Of a stretch of 16,048 bases of DNA, positions 7,043-14,519 are shown in pieces. Source of the stretch: Pseudomonadota bacterium (GTDB taxonomy: Bacteria > Pseudomonadota > Gammaproteobacteria > Xanthomonadales > Xanthomonadaceae); assembly GCA_023444765.1 (NCBI GenBank), contig JAEXLY010000032.1, forward strand, positions 1 to 16,048. Direction: 5' to 3'. Positions within the stretch are counted from its first letter, which is position 1; the number at the start of each line of letters is the position of its first letter. A model generated the notes under the pieces. The model saw nothing but the letters and a program-made list of their open reading frames with translations. It had not been told where the DNA came from and made no database searches. A program made the position numbers and the translations under genes.

Positions 7043-7659
7043 GCGGCCGGTTCCTTGAGCAGCCCTTCCGCTTGCAGCGCGGCCCGCACCGCCGGCCGCG
7101 CCGCCACCCGGGCCCGGTGCGCCTGCACGCCCGCGCGGCCGGACAGGTCCAGCCCCACCAGGCCCGCCCAGCCGCCGACCGTGAACAGGTAGGCATCGGC
7201 CAGGGTGAACCGGTCCAGGGCGAGGTAGTCGCGGGTGGCGAGCGCGGCGTCCACCCAGGCGAACTTGCGGCGCAGCTCGTCGAGGAAGACCTCGCGTCCG
7301 GTGCGGTCGACGGCGGGGTTGAACAGCGGACTGAAGGACTTGTGCAACTCGCTGGAGATGAAGGCCTGCCATTCGAGCACCGCGTAGCGTCCGGGATCGC
7401 CGGGCGGCGGCAGCAGCTCGTCGGCGCCGGCGCGTTCGGCGATGTACTGGGCGATCACCGGCCCCTCGGTGAGGTGGCGACCGCCGCCGAGCGCCAGCAC
7501 CGGCACCTTGTCCTTGGTGCTGATGTCCCGCAGCGGGCCCTCGCCGTCGACCTGGTGGCGCTTGAGATCCACCCGGGCCAGCGTGAACACGCTGCCGGTC
7601 TCGCGCAGGACGATGTGGGGGACGAGGGAGCAGGTACCTGGGGCGTAGTAGAGCTTCAT
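7039..7659 (-). CDS. Beta-class glutathione S-transferase
   Basis: A cytosolic enzyme of 206 residues that conjugates glutathione to electrophiles or handles peroxides. The N-terminal thioredoxin-like domain begins MKLYYAPGTCSL, with Cys10, and has KVPVLAL before the glutathione-binding LTEGPVIAQYIAE. The C-terminal helical domain contains His106 in SSELHKSFSPLF. Cys10 and His106 are the active-site residues known for bacterial beta-class enzymes, at the same numbers. The start at 7659 was chosen over a more upstream ATG (7737) because the fold begins there; AAGGA lies a few bases before it. The stop overlaps the start of the nitronate monooxygenase (ATGA), so the two form one operon. A divergent LysR gene probably controls it. 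Confidence 0.93.
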   Translation of the reverse strand: MKLYYAPGTCSLVPHIVLRETGSVFTLARVDLKRHQVDGEGPLRDISTKDKVPVLALGGGRHLTEGPVIAQYIAERAGADELLPPPGDPGRYAVLEWQAFISSELHKSFSPLFNPAVDRTGREVFLDELRRKFAWVDAALATRDYLALDRFTLADAYLFTVGGWAGLVGLDLSGRAGVQAHRARVAARPAVRAALQAEGLLKEPAA

Positions 7660-7688
7660 GTCGGGTTCCTTGAAGGCGGGGACAAGGC

Positions 7689-7716
7689 ATCCTATTGCTG
7701 GCGCCGGAGGCAACAA
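7689..7716 (-). promoter_or_regulatory. Candidate promoter of the gst operon
   Basis: On the minus strand, TTGTTG (7716-7711) and TAGGAT (7694-7689) are 16 bp apart. They match the sigma-70 consensus at 3 and 4 of 6 positions and would give a leader of about 20-25 nt before the gst ATG. They lie directly next to the palindrome at 7725-7739. Weak matches like these are usual for an activated promoter. Confidence 0.35.
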
Positions 7717-7724
7717 ATGCGCGA

Positions 7725-7739
7725 CGATGCACTTCATCG
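7725..7739. promoter_or_regulatory. Candidate LysR operator palindrome
   Basis: CGATG-CACTT-CATCG is a perfect 5-5-5 inverted repeat in the 98-bp spacer between the divergent gst and lysR genes. Its 15-bp size and position, just upstream of the candidate gst -35 and close to the lysR start, fit a LysR-type recognition site that activates gst and represses lysR. Binding by this regulator is an inference. Confidence 0.45.
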
Positions 7740-7757
7740 GTTACATGAAGGTATGGA

Positions 7758-8732
7758 ATGAGCCGGCAACTCGATGACCTGATGCTTGGCAGCCTGGAGC
7801 TGTTCTGCCTGGCGGCGGAGCAGGGCAGCTTCGCGGGGGCCGCGCGGCGGGCCGGGGTGTCGCCGGCCGCGGTGAGCCGCTGCGTGGCGCGGCTCGAACA
7901 GCGCCTGGGCGCGCGCCTGTTCGCGCGCACCACGCGCCACATCCGCCTGACCGAGCAGGGCCGTGCCTATCACGCGCATTGTCGCCAGGCGCTCGACCAG
8001 CTGGCGGAGGCTGAACGCGAGATCGGTGGCCAACAGCAGCGTCCCTCCGGCAGCGTCCGCATCAGCCTGCCCACGCCGCTGGGCCACCTGTGCCTGCTGC
8101 CGCTGCTGGCCGGGTTCCGGCGCCTGTATCCCGACGTGCGCCTGGACGTGCACCTTGGCAACCGCAACATCGACTTCATCGCGGACGGCTTCGACCTGGC
8201 CGTGCGCGGGCGTGCGCCGCCGGACTCGGGGCTGGTCGCGCGGCCGCTGCTCGACGACCCCCTGGTGGTCGCGGCCGCGCCGGCGTACCTGGCGCAGGCG
8301 GGCGTGCCGGTCACGCTGGAGGACCTGGACAGGCACGACTGCATCCAGTTCGAGCTGCCCAGCAGCGGGCAGCGCGTGCCCTGGTCGTTCCGGCGGGGCG
8401 GCGTGGACGTGGAGCTGCCGACGACGGGTGGCCTGGCCTGTTCCGGCGACATCCTCGCCACCATCACGCTCGCCCGCCACGGCGGCGGGCTGGTGCAGGT
8501 GCCGCGCTTCATGGTGGAGCACGACCTGCGTGCCGGGACGCTGGTCGAGGTCCTGCAGGACGCAGGCGGTCGCACGCGCCCGTTCTCGCTGCTGTACCCG
8601 GCGCACCGGCACATGCCGCTGCGGGTGCGCGTGCTGGTGGAGTTCCTGCTCGACGGAGTGCGGGAACACTTCGCCCGGCCCGGCGTGCCGCCTGCGTCGG
8701 CGGGACCGGCGCCCGGCAGGGCGCGGGACTGA
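7758..8732 (+). CDS. LysR-family transcriptional regulator
   Basis: A 324-residue DNA-binding regulator. The N-terminal winged helix-turn-helix (about residues 10-69) reads LELFCLAAEQGSFAGAARRAGVSPAAVSRCVARLEQRLGARLFART in pieces, a textbook LysR pattern. A linker helix and an effector-binding domain (about 95-300) follow, with SVRISLPTPLG, DGFDLAVRG and LVARPLL. It is most like the CrgA/YafC-type subgroup. The C-terminal tail from about 305 is rich in Pro, Ala and Gly and likely disordered. The start at 7758 gives the normal N-terminus and has GAAGG upstream. It is transcribed away from gst and the nitronate monooxygenase, so it probably controls them; the inducer is unknown. Confidence 0.93.
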   Translation: MSRQLDDLMLGSLELFCLAAEQGSFAGAARRAGVSPAAVSRCVARLEQRLGARLFARTTRHIRLTEQGRAYHAHCRQALDQLAEAEREIGGQQQRPSGSVRISLPTPLGHLCLLPLLAGFRRLYPDVRLDVHLGNRNIDFIADGFDLAVRGRAPPDSGLVARPLLDDPLVVAAAPAYLAQAGVPVTLEDLDRHDCIQFELPSSGQRVPWSFRRGGVDVELPTTGGLACSGDILATITLARHGGGLVQVPRFMVEHDLRAGTLVEVLQDAGGRTRPFSLLYPAHRHMPLRVRVLVEFLLDGVREHFARPGVPPASAGPAPGRARD

Positions 8733-8780
8733 TGCGGCAGCGGGTGGACGGCGTACACGCCCGCCGGCGTCGGCCCCCGG

Positions 8781-10385
8781 TCAGCCCGGTGGCGGCGCGT
8801 TGGGGGCCGCCGTCCCCAGCTCGCGGTACTCGAACCAGTCGAAATCCGCGTGCTGGCGGCGACCGGACAGATCCTGGCAGGCGATGCCGACGAAATTGCC
8901 GGTGAAGCCGCAGGGCAGGGCGTGCTCGTCGGACAGGATCGAGGCGTCCTGCTCCGTGGCGAAGGGATGCCAGACCGCACCGTCGCGCGAGTAGGCGAAG
9001 CGGATGCGCGCATCCTCGATGACCAGTTTCAGGTAGACGCGATCGCAGTCGTCCAGCGGCGTCTCCTTCTCCACCGGCCAGCTGACCTGGCCGCGTTCGC
9101 AGCGCATCAGCCCCAGGCAACGCCGCGAATGCGGCGCGTGGGTGAGGAACAGGTAGTAGAACGCGTCGGTGTTGTAGAAGGCGACCAGGCCCGCCATCTG
9201 CTGGAAGTCCTCCGGCGAGAACTCGATGCAGGTGGAAGCCTCGACGTGGAACGCCTGCTGCCGGCGCGCCACCAGGCTCTGCTCGAAACGCGACACCATG
9301 CTCTCGCGGCCGTACAGGCGCAGGAAGCCGGGGCGGGCCTGCAGGCTCGCCATGTCCGCGTCGATCGGCGCGCGCGGCGACTGCCACTGCGGGGACAGCG
9401 CGGACGCGTCGAAGTCGTCGCGTGCGGGCAGGCGGGGCCAGGCGTGCGCCGGGAGGTCCGGTGCCGCGGCGGCCTCCAGCGGAGAGCGGCCGCCCTGCGC
9501 GAGCCGCGGCCATCCCCCCGTCCACTCGATCGCCTGCAGCGCGGTTTCGCGGCCCAGGATCGCGCGACCGTTGGCCAGGGGCCGCCTGCACAGGTGGGCC
9601 AGGCTCCAGCTGCCATCGCGGTGCTGGACGAGCGAGCCATGCCCGGCCGCCTGCAGCCTCAGCGAAGGATCGTGCGCGCTGGTGAGCAGCGGCCCGTCCG
9701 GCATCGCCTCGTACGGGCCTTCGATGTGTCGCGCGCGCGCGACCGTGGCCGCGTGCGTGGCGAAGGTGCCGCCCTCGGCCACCAGCAGGTAGTACCAGCC
9801 GCCGATGCGGTAGAGGTGCGGGCCTTCGACCAGGCCGAGCGCCGTGCCGCGGAAGATGTTGCGCACCGGGCCGACCAGTCGCCGCGCATCGGGGTCGTAT
9901 TCCTGCAGCAGGATGCCGCCGAAGCTGTCGTGGCCCGCGCGGTGGTCCCAGACCATGTTGACCAGCCACTTGCGGCCGTCCTCGTCATGGAACAGCGAGG
10001 GATCGAAGCCGGAGTTGTTCAGGTGCACCGGTTCCGACCAGGGCCCTTCGATGTCCGGGGCGGTGACCAGGTAGTTGCGCACGTCCTTGAAGTCGCCGGC
10101 CCAGCCGCGCACGTCGGTGTAGACCAGGTGGAACAGCCCGTCGGCGTGGCTGAGCGCAGGCGCCCAGACACCGCCGGAGTTGGGTCGACCGCGCAGGTCG
10201 ATCTGCGAGGTGCGGGTCAGCGCGGGCGGCAGCGTGCGCCAGTGGAGCAGGTCGCGCGAATGCGAGAGCGCCACCCCGGGGTGCCATTCGAAGGTGGAGG
10301 TGGCGATGTAGTAGTCATCCTCCACGCGCACAATCGACGGGTCGGGATGGAAGCCGGTGAGGATCGGGTTCTGGATCGTGGCCAT
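8781..10385 (-). CDS. GH43 beta-xylosidase (xylan 1,4-beta-xylosidase)
   Basis: A 534-residue glycoside hydrolase that releases xylose (possibly also arabinose) from the ends of short xylo-oligosaccharides. The catalytic five-blade propeller comes first. Asp15 in FHPDPSIVR is the general base, Asp128 in SGFDPSLFHDEDG the pKa modulator, and Glu187 in LGLVEGPHLYR the acid. These positions are within one residue of those in the Selenomonas xylosidase. From about residue 325 follows the C-terminal lectin-like beta-sandwich (DUF1349/GH43 C2), which closes the active site. No signal peptide is present, so it should act in the cytoplasm on imported oligomers. AGGA lies 8 bp before the ATG. It sits 44 bp after the xylanase stop, at the operon's end. 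Confidence 0.94.
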   Translation of the reverse strand: MATIQNPILTGFHPDPSIVRVEDDYYIATSTFEWHPGVALSHSRDLLHWRTLPPALTRTSQIDLRGRPNSGGVWAPALSHADGLFHLVYTDVRGWAGDFKDVRNYLVTAPDIEGPWSEPVHLNNSGFDPSLFHDEDGRKWLVNMVWDHRAGHDSFGGILLQEYDPDARRLVGPVRNIFRGTALGLVEGPHLYRIGGWYYLLVAEGGTFATHAATVARARHIEGPYEAMPDGPLLTSAHDPSLRLQAAGHGSLVQHRDGSWSLAHLCRRPLANGRAILGRETALQAIEWTGGWPRLAQGGRSPLEAAAAPDLPAHAWPRLPARDDFDASALSPQWQSPRAPIDADMASLQARPGFLRLYGRESMVSRFEQSLVARRQQAFHVEASTCIEFSPEDFQQMAGLVAFYNTDAFYYLFLTHAPHSRRCLGLMRCERGQVSWPVEKETPLDDCDRVYLKLVIEDARIRFAYSRDGAVWHPFATEQDASILSDEHALPCGFTGNFVGIACQDLSGRRQHADFDWFEYRELGTAAPNAPPPG

Positions 10386-10429
10386 GCGCTGGGTCCTGGC
10401 GATGACGGGAGTCGGCGGCGGCGCGGCGG

Positions 10430-11581
10430 TCAGCGACCGGCCGGGACGGCGAGCACTGCCCCGAGCGCCGGCTTGGGTTGTCCCTGGCGGTCGAACAGCA
10501 GGGGGTAGTTGGTGCGGTCGGGAATGGGATAACCGTTCTTCCACGACATGCCGTCCTCCACGCCCCATACCGAGACGCGGTGCAGCCTGTCGCGGCGGCC
10601 GTGGAAGATGCGGAACAGCTCGGCGTAGCGCTCGGCCAGCTGCCGCTGCACGTCCCCTGGCAGGCCATCGCGCCAGGGGTCGAGGAAGGCCTTGAACTCG
10701 GGCAGCTGGAACTGCGGGTGCATCATGCCCTGGCCGATGATCTGGCCTTCCCTGGTCAGCGGCAGCACGTCGACGTCGAGCTCGGTGATCATCACCTTGA
10801 CCCCCAGTGCGGCGTAGGCATCGATGGCCTCCTCGACGTGTTGCGTGGACGGAAAGTTCAGGCCCCAGTGCCCTTGGATGCCGATCCCGTCGATGCGGAT
10901 GCCGTGCTGCTGCAGCATCTTCACCATGCGCACGATGCCGTCGCGCTTCTCCGGGCGCCAGGCGTTGAAATCGTTGTAGTAGAGCTGCGCGTCGGGCGCG
11001 GCCTCGCTGGCGAAGCGGAAGGCATCGCGTACCAGCGCGTCGCCGTCGCCGCCGTAGGCGCGGACCCACGTGGTGTCCCGGTACCGGCCGTCCTCGCCGA
11101 TCTGCTCGTTGACCACGTCCCACGCGTGCAGGCGCCCGGCGTAGCGGCCCGCGACGGTGTGGATGTAGGCGCGCATGCGCTCGCGCATCGTGGCCGGATC
11201 GGCCGGCGCGCCGTCGTCGCCCTCGAAGAACCAGGCCGGCGTCTGGTTGTGCCAGACCAGGGTGTGGCCGACCATGAACAGGTCGTGCCGCTCGCCGTAT
11301 TCGACGAAGGCGTCGGCGGCGGAGAAGTCCCAGGTGCCGGGCTCGGGATGCAGCACCTCGGCCTTCATCACGTTCTCGGCGGTAATGGCGTTGAAGTGCA
11401 GCGGCACCAGCGCCTGTGCGCGCGCGTCCCGGCCGGACACCATGTCCGCGTTCATCGCGGTGCCGATGAGGAAGGCGTCGACATAGGCGTCCTTGAGCGT
11501 GGTCGGCGGCGCGGCGAAGGCGGCGGCGGCCGCGAGCAGCATGGCGCCGGCGAGGAGATGGAAGGTGTGGCGGATGCGCAT
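10430..11581 (-). CDS. Secreted GH10 endo-1,4-beta-xylanase
   Basis: A 383-residue enzyme that cuts the xylan backbone internally. Residues 1-23 form a Sec signal peptide (MRIRHTFHLLAGAMLLAAAAAFA), cleaved before APPTT. The rest is one GH10 barrel without a carbohydrate-binding module. It has the family marks FNAITAENVMK, GHTLVWHNQTP, WDVVNEQ with acid/base Glu159, YYNDFN, IQGHWG and ITELDVDV with nucleophile Glu267, and VSVWGVEDG near the end. All key residues are present. The start at 11581 is preferred because GGAG lies 7 bp before it; an in-frame ATG at 11620 would only lengthen the signal peptide's start and has no ribosome-binding site, though it overlaps a small upstream ORF. It provides the substrate for the GH43 enzyme downstream. 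Confidence 0.95.
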   Translation of the reverse strand: MRIRHTFHLLAGAMLLAAAAAFAAPPTTLKDAYVDAFLIGTAMNADMVSGRDARAQALVPLHFNAITAENVMKAEVLHPEPGTWDFSAADAFVEYGERHDLFMVGHTLVWHNQTPAWFFEGDDGAPADPATMRERMRAYIHTVAGRYAGRLHAWDVVNEQIGEDGRYRDTTWVRAYGGDGDALVRDAFRFASEAAPDAQLYYNDFNAWRPEKRDGIVRMVKMLQQHGIRIDGIGIQGHWGLNFPSTQHVEEAIDAYAALGVKVMITELDVDVLPLTREGQIIGQGMMHPQFQLPEFKAFLDPWRDGLPGDVQRQLAERYAELFRIFHGRRDRLHRVSVWGVEDGMSWKNGYPIPDRTNYPLLFDRQGQPKPALGAVLAVPAGR

Positions 11582-11616
11582 CGGCGATCTCCGGGCGTGG
11601 CGTGTGGACTGGAGCG

Positions 11617-11700
11617 TCATTCGCAGCGGTCGCGGGGCGTCTCGGCCGCCCAGCCGATGGCGCCACCGATCATCTGCAGGACCAGCGGACGGACAGGCAT
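11617..11700 (-). CDS. Possible small ORF (27 codons) between GH2 and xylanase genes
   Basis: ATG at 11700, TGA at 11619-11617, encoding MPVRPLVLQMIGGAIGWAAE and seven more residues (TPRDRCE). It fills most of the 139-bp gap between the GH2 stop and the xylanase start. The middle is hydrophobic with a Gly-rich IGGAIGW stretch, and third positions are GC-rich like its neighbours. Its stop overlaps an in-frame upstream ATG of the xylanase (ATGA). There is no strong ribosome-binding site. I do not recognise it; it could be a leader peptide, a gene remnant or chance. Confidence 0.25.
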   Translation of the reverse strand: MPVRPLVLQMIGGAIGWAAETPRDRCE

Positions 11701-11720
11701 GCGGGATCCCCGGGTGGACA

Positions 11721-14498
11721 TCAGGGTGCCCCGACGTGGAGGCGCAGTTCCGCCGGCGCCAGGCCCTCGGAGCGCACGCGCACGGTGGCGGTCCCGGACT
11801 CGCCGGCGCGGCCGCGCACGATCGCCAGCGCCAGTCCGCTGAAGGCCTGCCGCGTCGGCGACGGGAAGGCGGTGAGGTCGCGCGGGTCGCCGTTGTCCGT
11901 GGCGACGAGCTCCACCGGCCCGTCGACCTCGAACCGCACGCGGCTGTCGGCATTGCGGATCGGCCGGCCCTGCGCATCGAGCACGCGCAGGGTGACGAAC
12001 GACAGGTCGCGGCCGTCGTTGCCGATGCGGTCGCGATCGGCCTCGAGCGCGAGCCGCGCGGGCGCGCCGGTGGTCTCCACGGTGACGTCCGTCCAGGGCT
12101 GGCCTTCGCGCCAGGTCCGCACGCGAACCTCGCCGGGCTCGTAGACCACCTCGTCCCAGCGCAGCCGGTACTCGAACGCGCCCTTCTTCCTGCGCCCCTG
12201 CGAAACGCCGTTGACGAACAGTTCGCCCTCGTCGCCGCTGGTGAACACGTGCACCGGCGTGACCTCGCCCTCGCGGCCCGGCCAGTTCCAGTGCGGCAGG
12301 ATGTGCGCCATCGGCAGGTCGGGGCGCCAGCGCGACTGGTACAGGTAGTAGCGGTCCTTCGGGAAGCCCGCCAGGTCCACGATGCCGGTGTACGAACTGC
12401 GCGCCGAGTAGTAGGGGGTCGGTTCGCCGAGGTAGTCGAAGCCGTTCCAGACGAATTCACCGGCCACGTACGGATTGCGGTCGAGGGTGGCGAACACGCG
12501 GTCGGCGCTGGAGCCGAAGTCGACCGCGTGCAGCTCGTACGCGCTGACATGCTGTTGCGCGGAATCGCCGCCACCGTTGTCGTCGCGGATGGGCGCGCTG
12601 TGGCGCGGTGTCACCGGGAACAGGTAGATGCCGCGGCTGCTGGCGGCCGAGGCGGTCTCGCTGCCCATGATCACCTTGCCAGGGAAGGCCGCGCGGAACG
12701 CCGGGTACGACGGCGGCGTGCGGATGCGTTCGGTGCCCTCGAACTCCGGTTCCTGGCGGATGCCTTCGCCCTGGTAGTTGAGGTTGACCACGTCGAACAC
12801 GGCGGGGAAGGGCATGTCGGCCTTGGCCCAGTTCATCGAGGCGGTAGTCGGACGGGTGGGGTCTTCCTCCCGCACGATCTCCACCAGCCGCCGGCCGATC
12901 GCCGCGCCGGCCTCGCCGTCGTACTGCTCGCCGACCTCGTTGCCCACGCTCCACAGGATCACCGAAGGATGGTTGCGGTCGCGACGCAGCATCGCGCGCA
13001 GGTCGGCCTCGTGCCAGTCGGGAAACACCAGGTGGAAGTCGAGTGGCGTCTTCTTCTTCTGCCAGGAGTCGAACACCTCGTCGACGACCAGGAATCCCAT
13101 GCGGTCGGTGAGTTCGAGCAGCTGAGGGTCGGGCGGGTTGTGCGCCATGCGGATGGCGTTGACGCCCATGTCGCGCAGGATCTCCAGCTGCCGCTGCGCG
13201 GCGCGGACGTTGAACGCGGCCCCGAGCGCGCCCAGGTCGTGGTGCTGGTTGACGCCGCGCAGCGGAACGTGCTCGCCGTTGACGATCACGCCACGGTCCG
13301 GATCCCACCGCACGTCGCGGATGCCGAAGCGCGTTTCGTAGCGGTCGACCACGCGGCCATCCTGGCGCAGCGTGGTCAGCGCGGCGTAACGGTGCGGCTG
13401 CTGCCCGGGCGGCGGGCCCCACAGCCGCGGCCGGTCGATGCGCGCGCCGGACGCCACGCGCGTGCTGCCGCCGGCCACGATGTCGAAGCCCATGGACGGA
13501 ATGCGCGCGACTGCCTCGCCCTGGCGGCGCCCGTCCGCATCGATGGCGAAGAACTCGGTGTCGACCTGCACGCGCACCGGCGACGCGGTCGTGTTGTCGA
13601 CCTCGACCCGCATGTGCACCGTTGCCGAGGCGTCGTCGACCTCGGGGGTGGTCACGGTGGTGCCCCAATGCGCCACGTGCACCGGCGCGGTACTCGTCAG
13701 CCAGACGTCGCGATACAGGCCGCCTCCGGGATACCAGCGGGCGGACTCCGGAGGATTGTCGAGCCGGATCGCCAGCTGGTTGCGTCCGCCGAACGCCACG
13801 TAGGGCGTCAGGTCCACCCGCCAGCTGTTGTAGCCGTAGGGCCAGCCGCCGACCAGCCGACCGTTGAGCCAGACGGTGGCGTAGGACATCGCACCGTCCA
13901 GGTCGAGGTAGAGCCGGCGGCCTGCCTGCGAAGCGGGAACGTCGAGCGCGCGCCGGTACCAGCCGATTCCCCAGCTCGGGAGGCGGCCCATGCCGCCGTA
14001 GGGGCCCTCGGCGATGAAGGGTCCGACGATCGCCCAGTCATGGGGCAGGGTGACTCGCTGCCAGTGGCTGTCGTCGAAATCGGCGCGCAGGAACGGCACA
14101 TCGCCGAGGTCGGGCGCGTGCGGTGGACGCGCGTGACGCTGCGCAGGATCGGCGATGAAACGGTTGGCGGTCGGCAATACCCAGGGCTTGAGCACCGGCC
14201 GACCGGCGTGGACGGGCACCGCCTCGTCCGGTCGTGCGTCGGCCACCCGGCCATCGGCGCTGCCGGCGACCTCCGGTCGCACGTCGTAGTCCAGCCGGCC
14301 CTCCATCCCCGGCGGATCGCCACGATGGAAGCGCCAGCCGCTGTCGAGGCGGATGCGCTGGCGCGGTTCGTCGACGTCCGCCACCACTGCGGCGCTGGCC
14401 GGGGGCGCCAGCGCGCATGCGGCGAGCAGGACGATCGCGATCAGCAGCCCGGCCGGCTGGCGGCGGGTGCGGTGGCGGACGTGGGGGCGCGGACGCAT
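11721..14498 (-). CDS. Exported GH2 beta-galactosidase-type enzyme with DUF4982
   Basis: A 925-residue glycoside hydrolase, likely removing beta-galactosyl (or related) units from hemicellulose side chains. Order: signal peptide (1-36); sugar-binding jelly-roll domain with WRFHRGD and LPHDW (about 50-275); immunoglobulin-like domain (about 280-395); GH2 barrel (about 400-690) with RGVNQHHD, NAIRMAHNPP, acid/base Glu521 in WSVGNEVGE and nucleophile Glu614 in MGSETAS; DUF4982 (HWNWPG, FVNGVSQGR; about 735-805); and a last Ig-like domain (GNDGRDLSFVTLRVLD). Near the end of the signal, LLAAC resembles a lipobox (Cys28), competing with a normal cleavage site after ASA; so it may be a lipoprotein. 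The early acidic insert (about 70-130) is as I recall it from xanthomonad relatives. AGGAG precedes the ATG; the gap to uxaC is 21 bp. Substrate is uncertain. Confidence 0.9.
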   Translation of the reverse strand: MRPRPHVRHRTRRQPAGLLIAIVLLAACALAPPASAAVVADVDEPRQRIRLDSGWRFHRGDPPGMEGRLDYDVRPEVAGSADGRVADARPDEAVPVHAGRPVLKPWVLPTANRFIADPAQRHARPPHAPDLGDVPFLRADFDDSHWQRVTLPHDWAIVGPFIAEGPYGGMGRLPSWGIGWYRRALDVPASQAGRRLYLDLDGAMSYATVWLNGRLVGGWPYGYNSWRVDLTPYVAFGGRNQLAIRLDNPPESARWYPGGGLYRDVWLTSTAPVHVAHWGTTVTTPEVDDASATVHMRVEVDNTTASPVRVQVDTEFFAIDADGRRQGEAVARIPSMGFDIVAGGSTRVASGARIDRPRLWGPPPGQQPHRYAALTTLRQDGRVVDRYETRFGIRDVRWDPDRGVIVNGEHVPLRGVNQHHDLGALGAAFNVRAAQRQLEILRDMGVNAIRMAHNPPDPQLLELTDRMGFLVVDEVFDSWQKKKTPLDFHLVFPDWHEADLRAMLRRDRNHPSVILWSVGNEVGEQYDGEAGAAIGRRLVEIVREEDPTRPTTASMNWAKADMPFPAVFDVVNLNYQGEGIRQEPEFEGTERIRTPPSYPAFRAAFPGKVIMGSETASAASSRGIYLFPVTPRHSAPIRDDNGGGDSAQQHVSAYELHAVDFGSSADRVFATLDRNPYVAGEFVWNGFDYLGEPTPYYSARSSYTGIVDLAGFPKDRYYLYQSRWRPDLPMAHILPHWNWPGREGEVTPVHVFTSGDEGELFVNGVSQGRRKKGAFEYRLRWDEVVYEPGEVRVRTWREGQPWTDVTVETTGAPARLALEADRDRIGNDGRDLSFVTLRVLDAQGRPIRNADSRVRFEVDGPVELVATDNGDPRDLTAFPSPTRQAFSGLALAIVRGRAGESGTATVRVRSEGLAPAELRLHVGAP

Positions 14499-14519
14499 GG
14501 CAGGGCTCCTGACGTCGGT

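Noticed and set aside
8733..8780. A terminator between convergent lysR and GH43 genes
   Set aside because: Only 4-5 bp stems with tiny loops were found, and no T run.
8850..10508. A 552-codon plus-strand open frame opposite the GH43 gene
   Set aside because: No recognisable motif, and the minus-strand frame has all GH43 catalytic residues.
8781..11666. A GH10-GH43 fusion, because the GH43 frame stays open upstream across the xylanase gene
   Set aside because: The xylanase is read in a different frame with its own stop at 10430, and GH43 has its own start at 10385.
10478..11842. A 454-codon plus-strand open frame opposite the GH10 gene
   Set aside because: Its sequence is a mirror of the xylanase codons, with no domain features and no ribosome-binding site.
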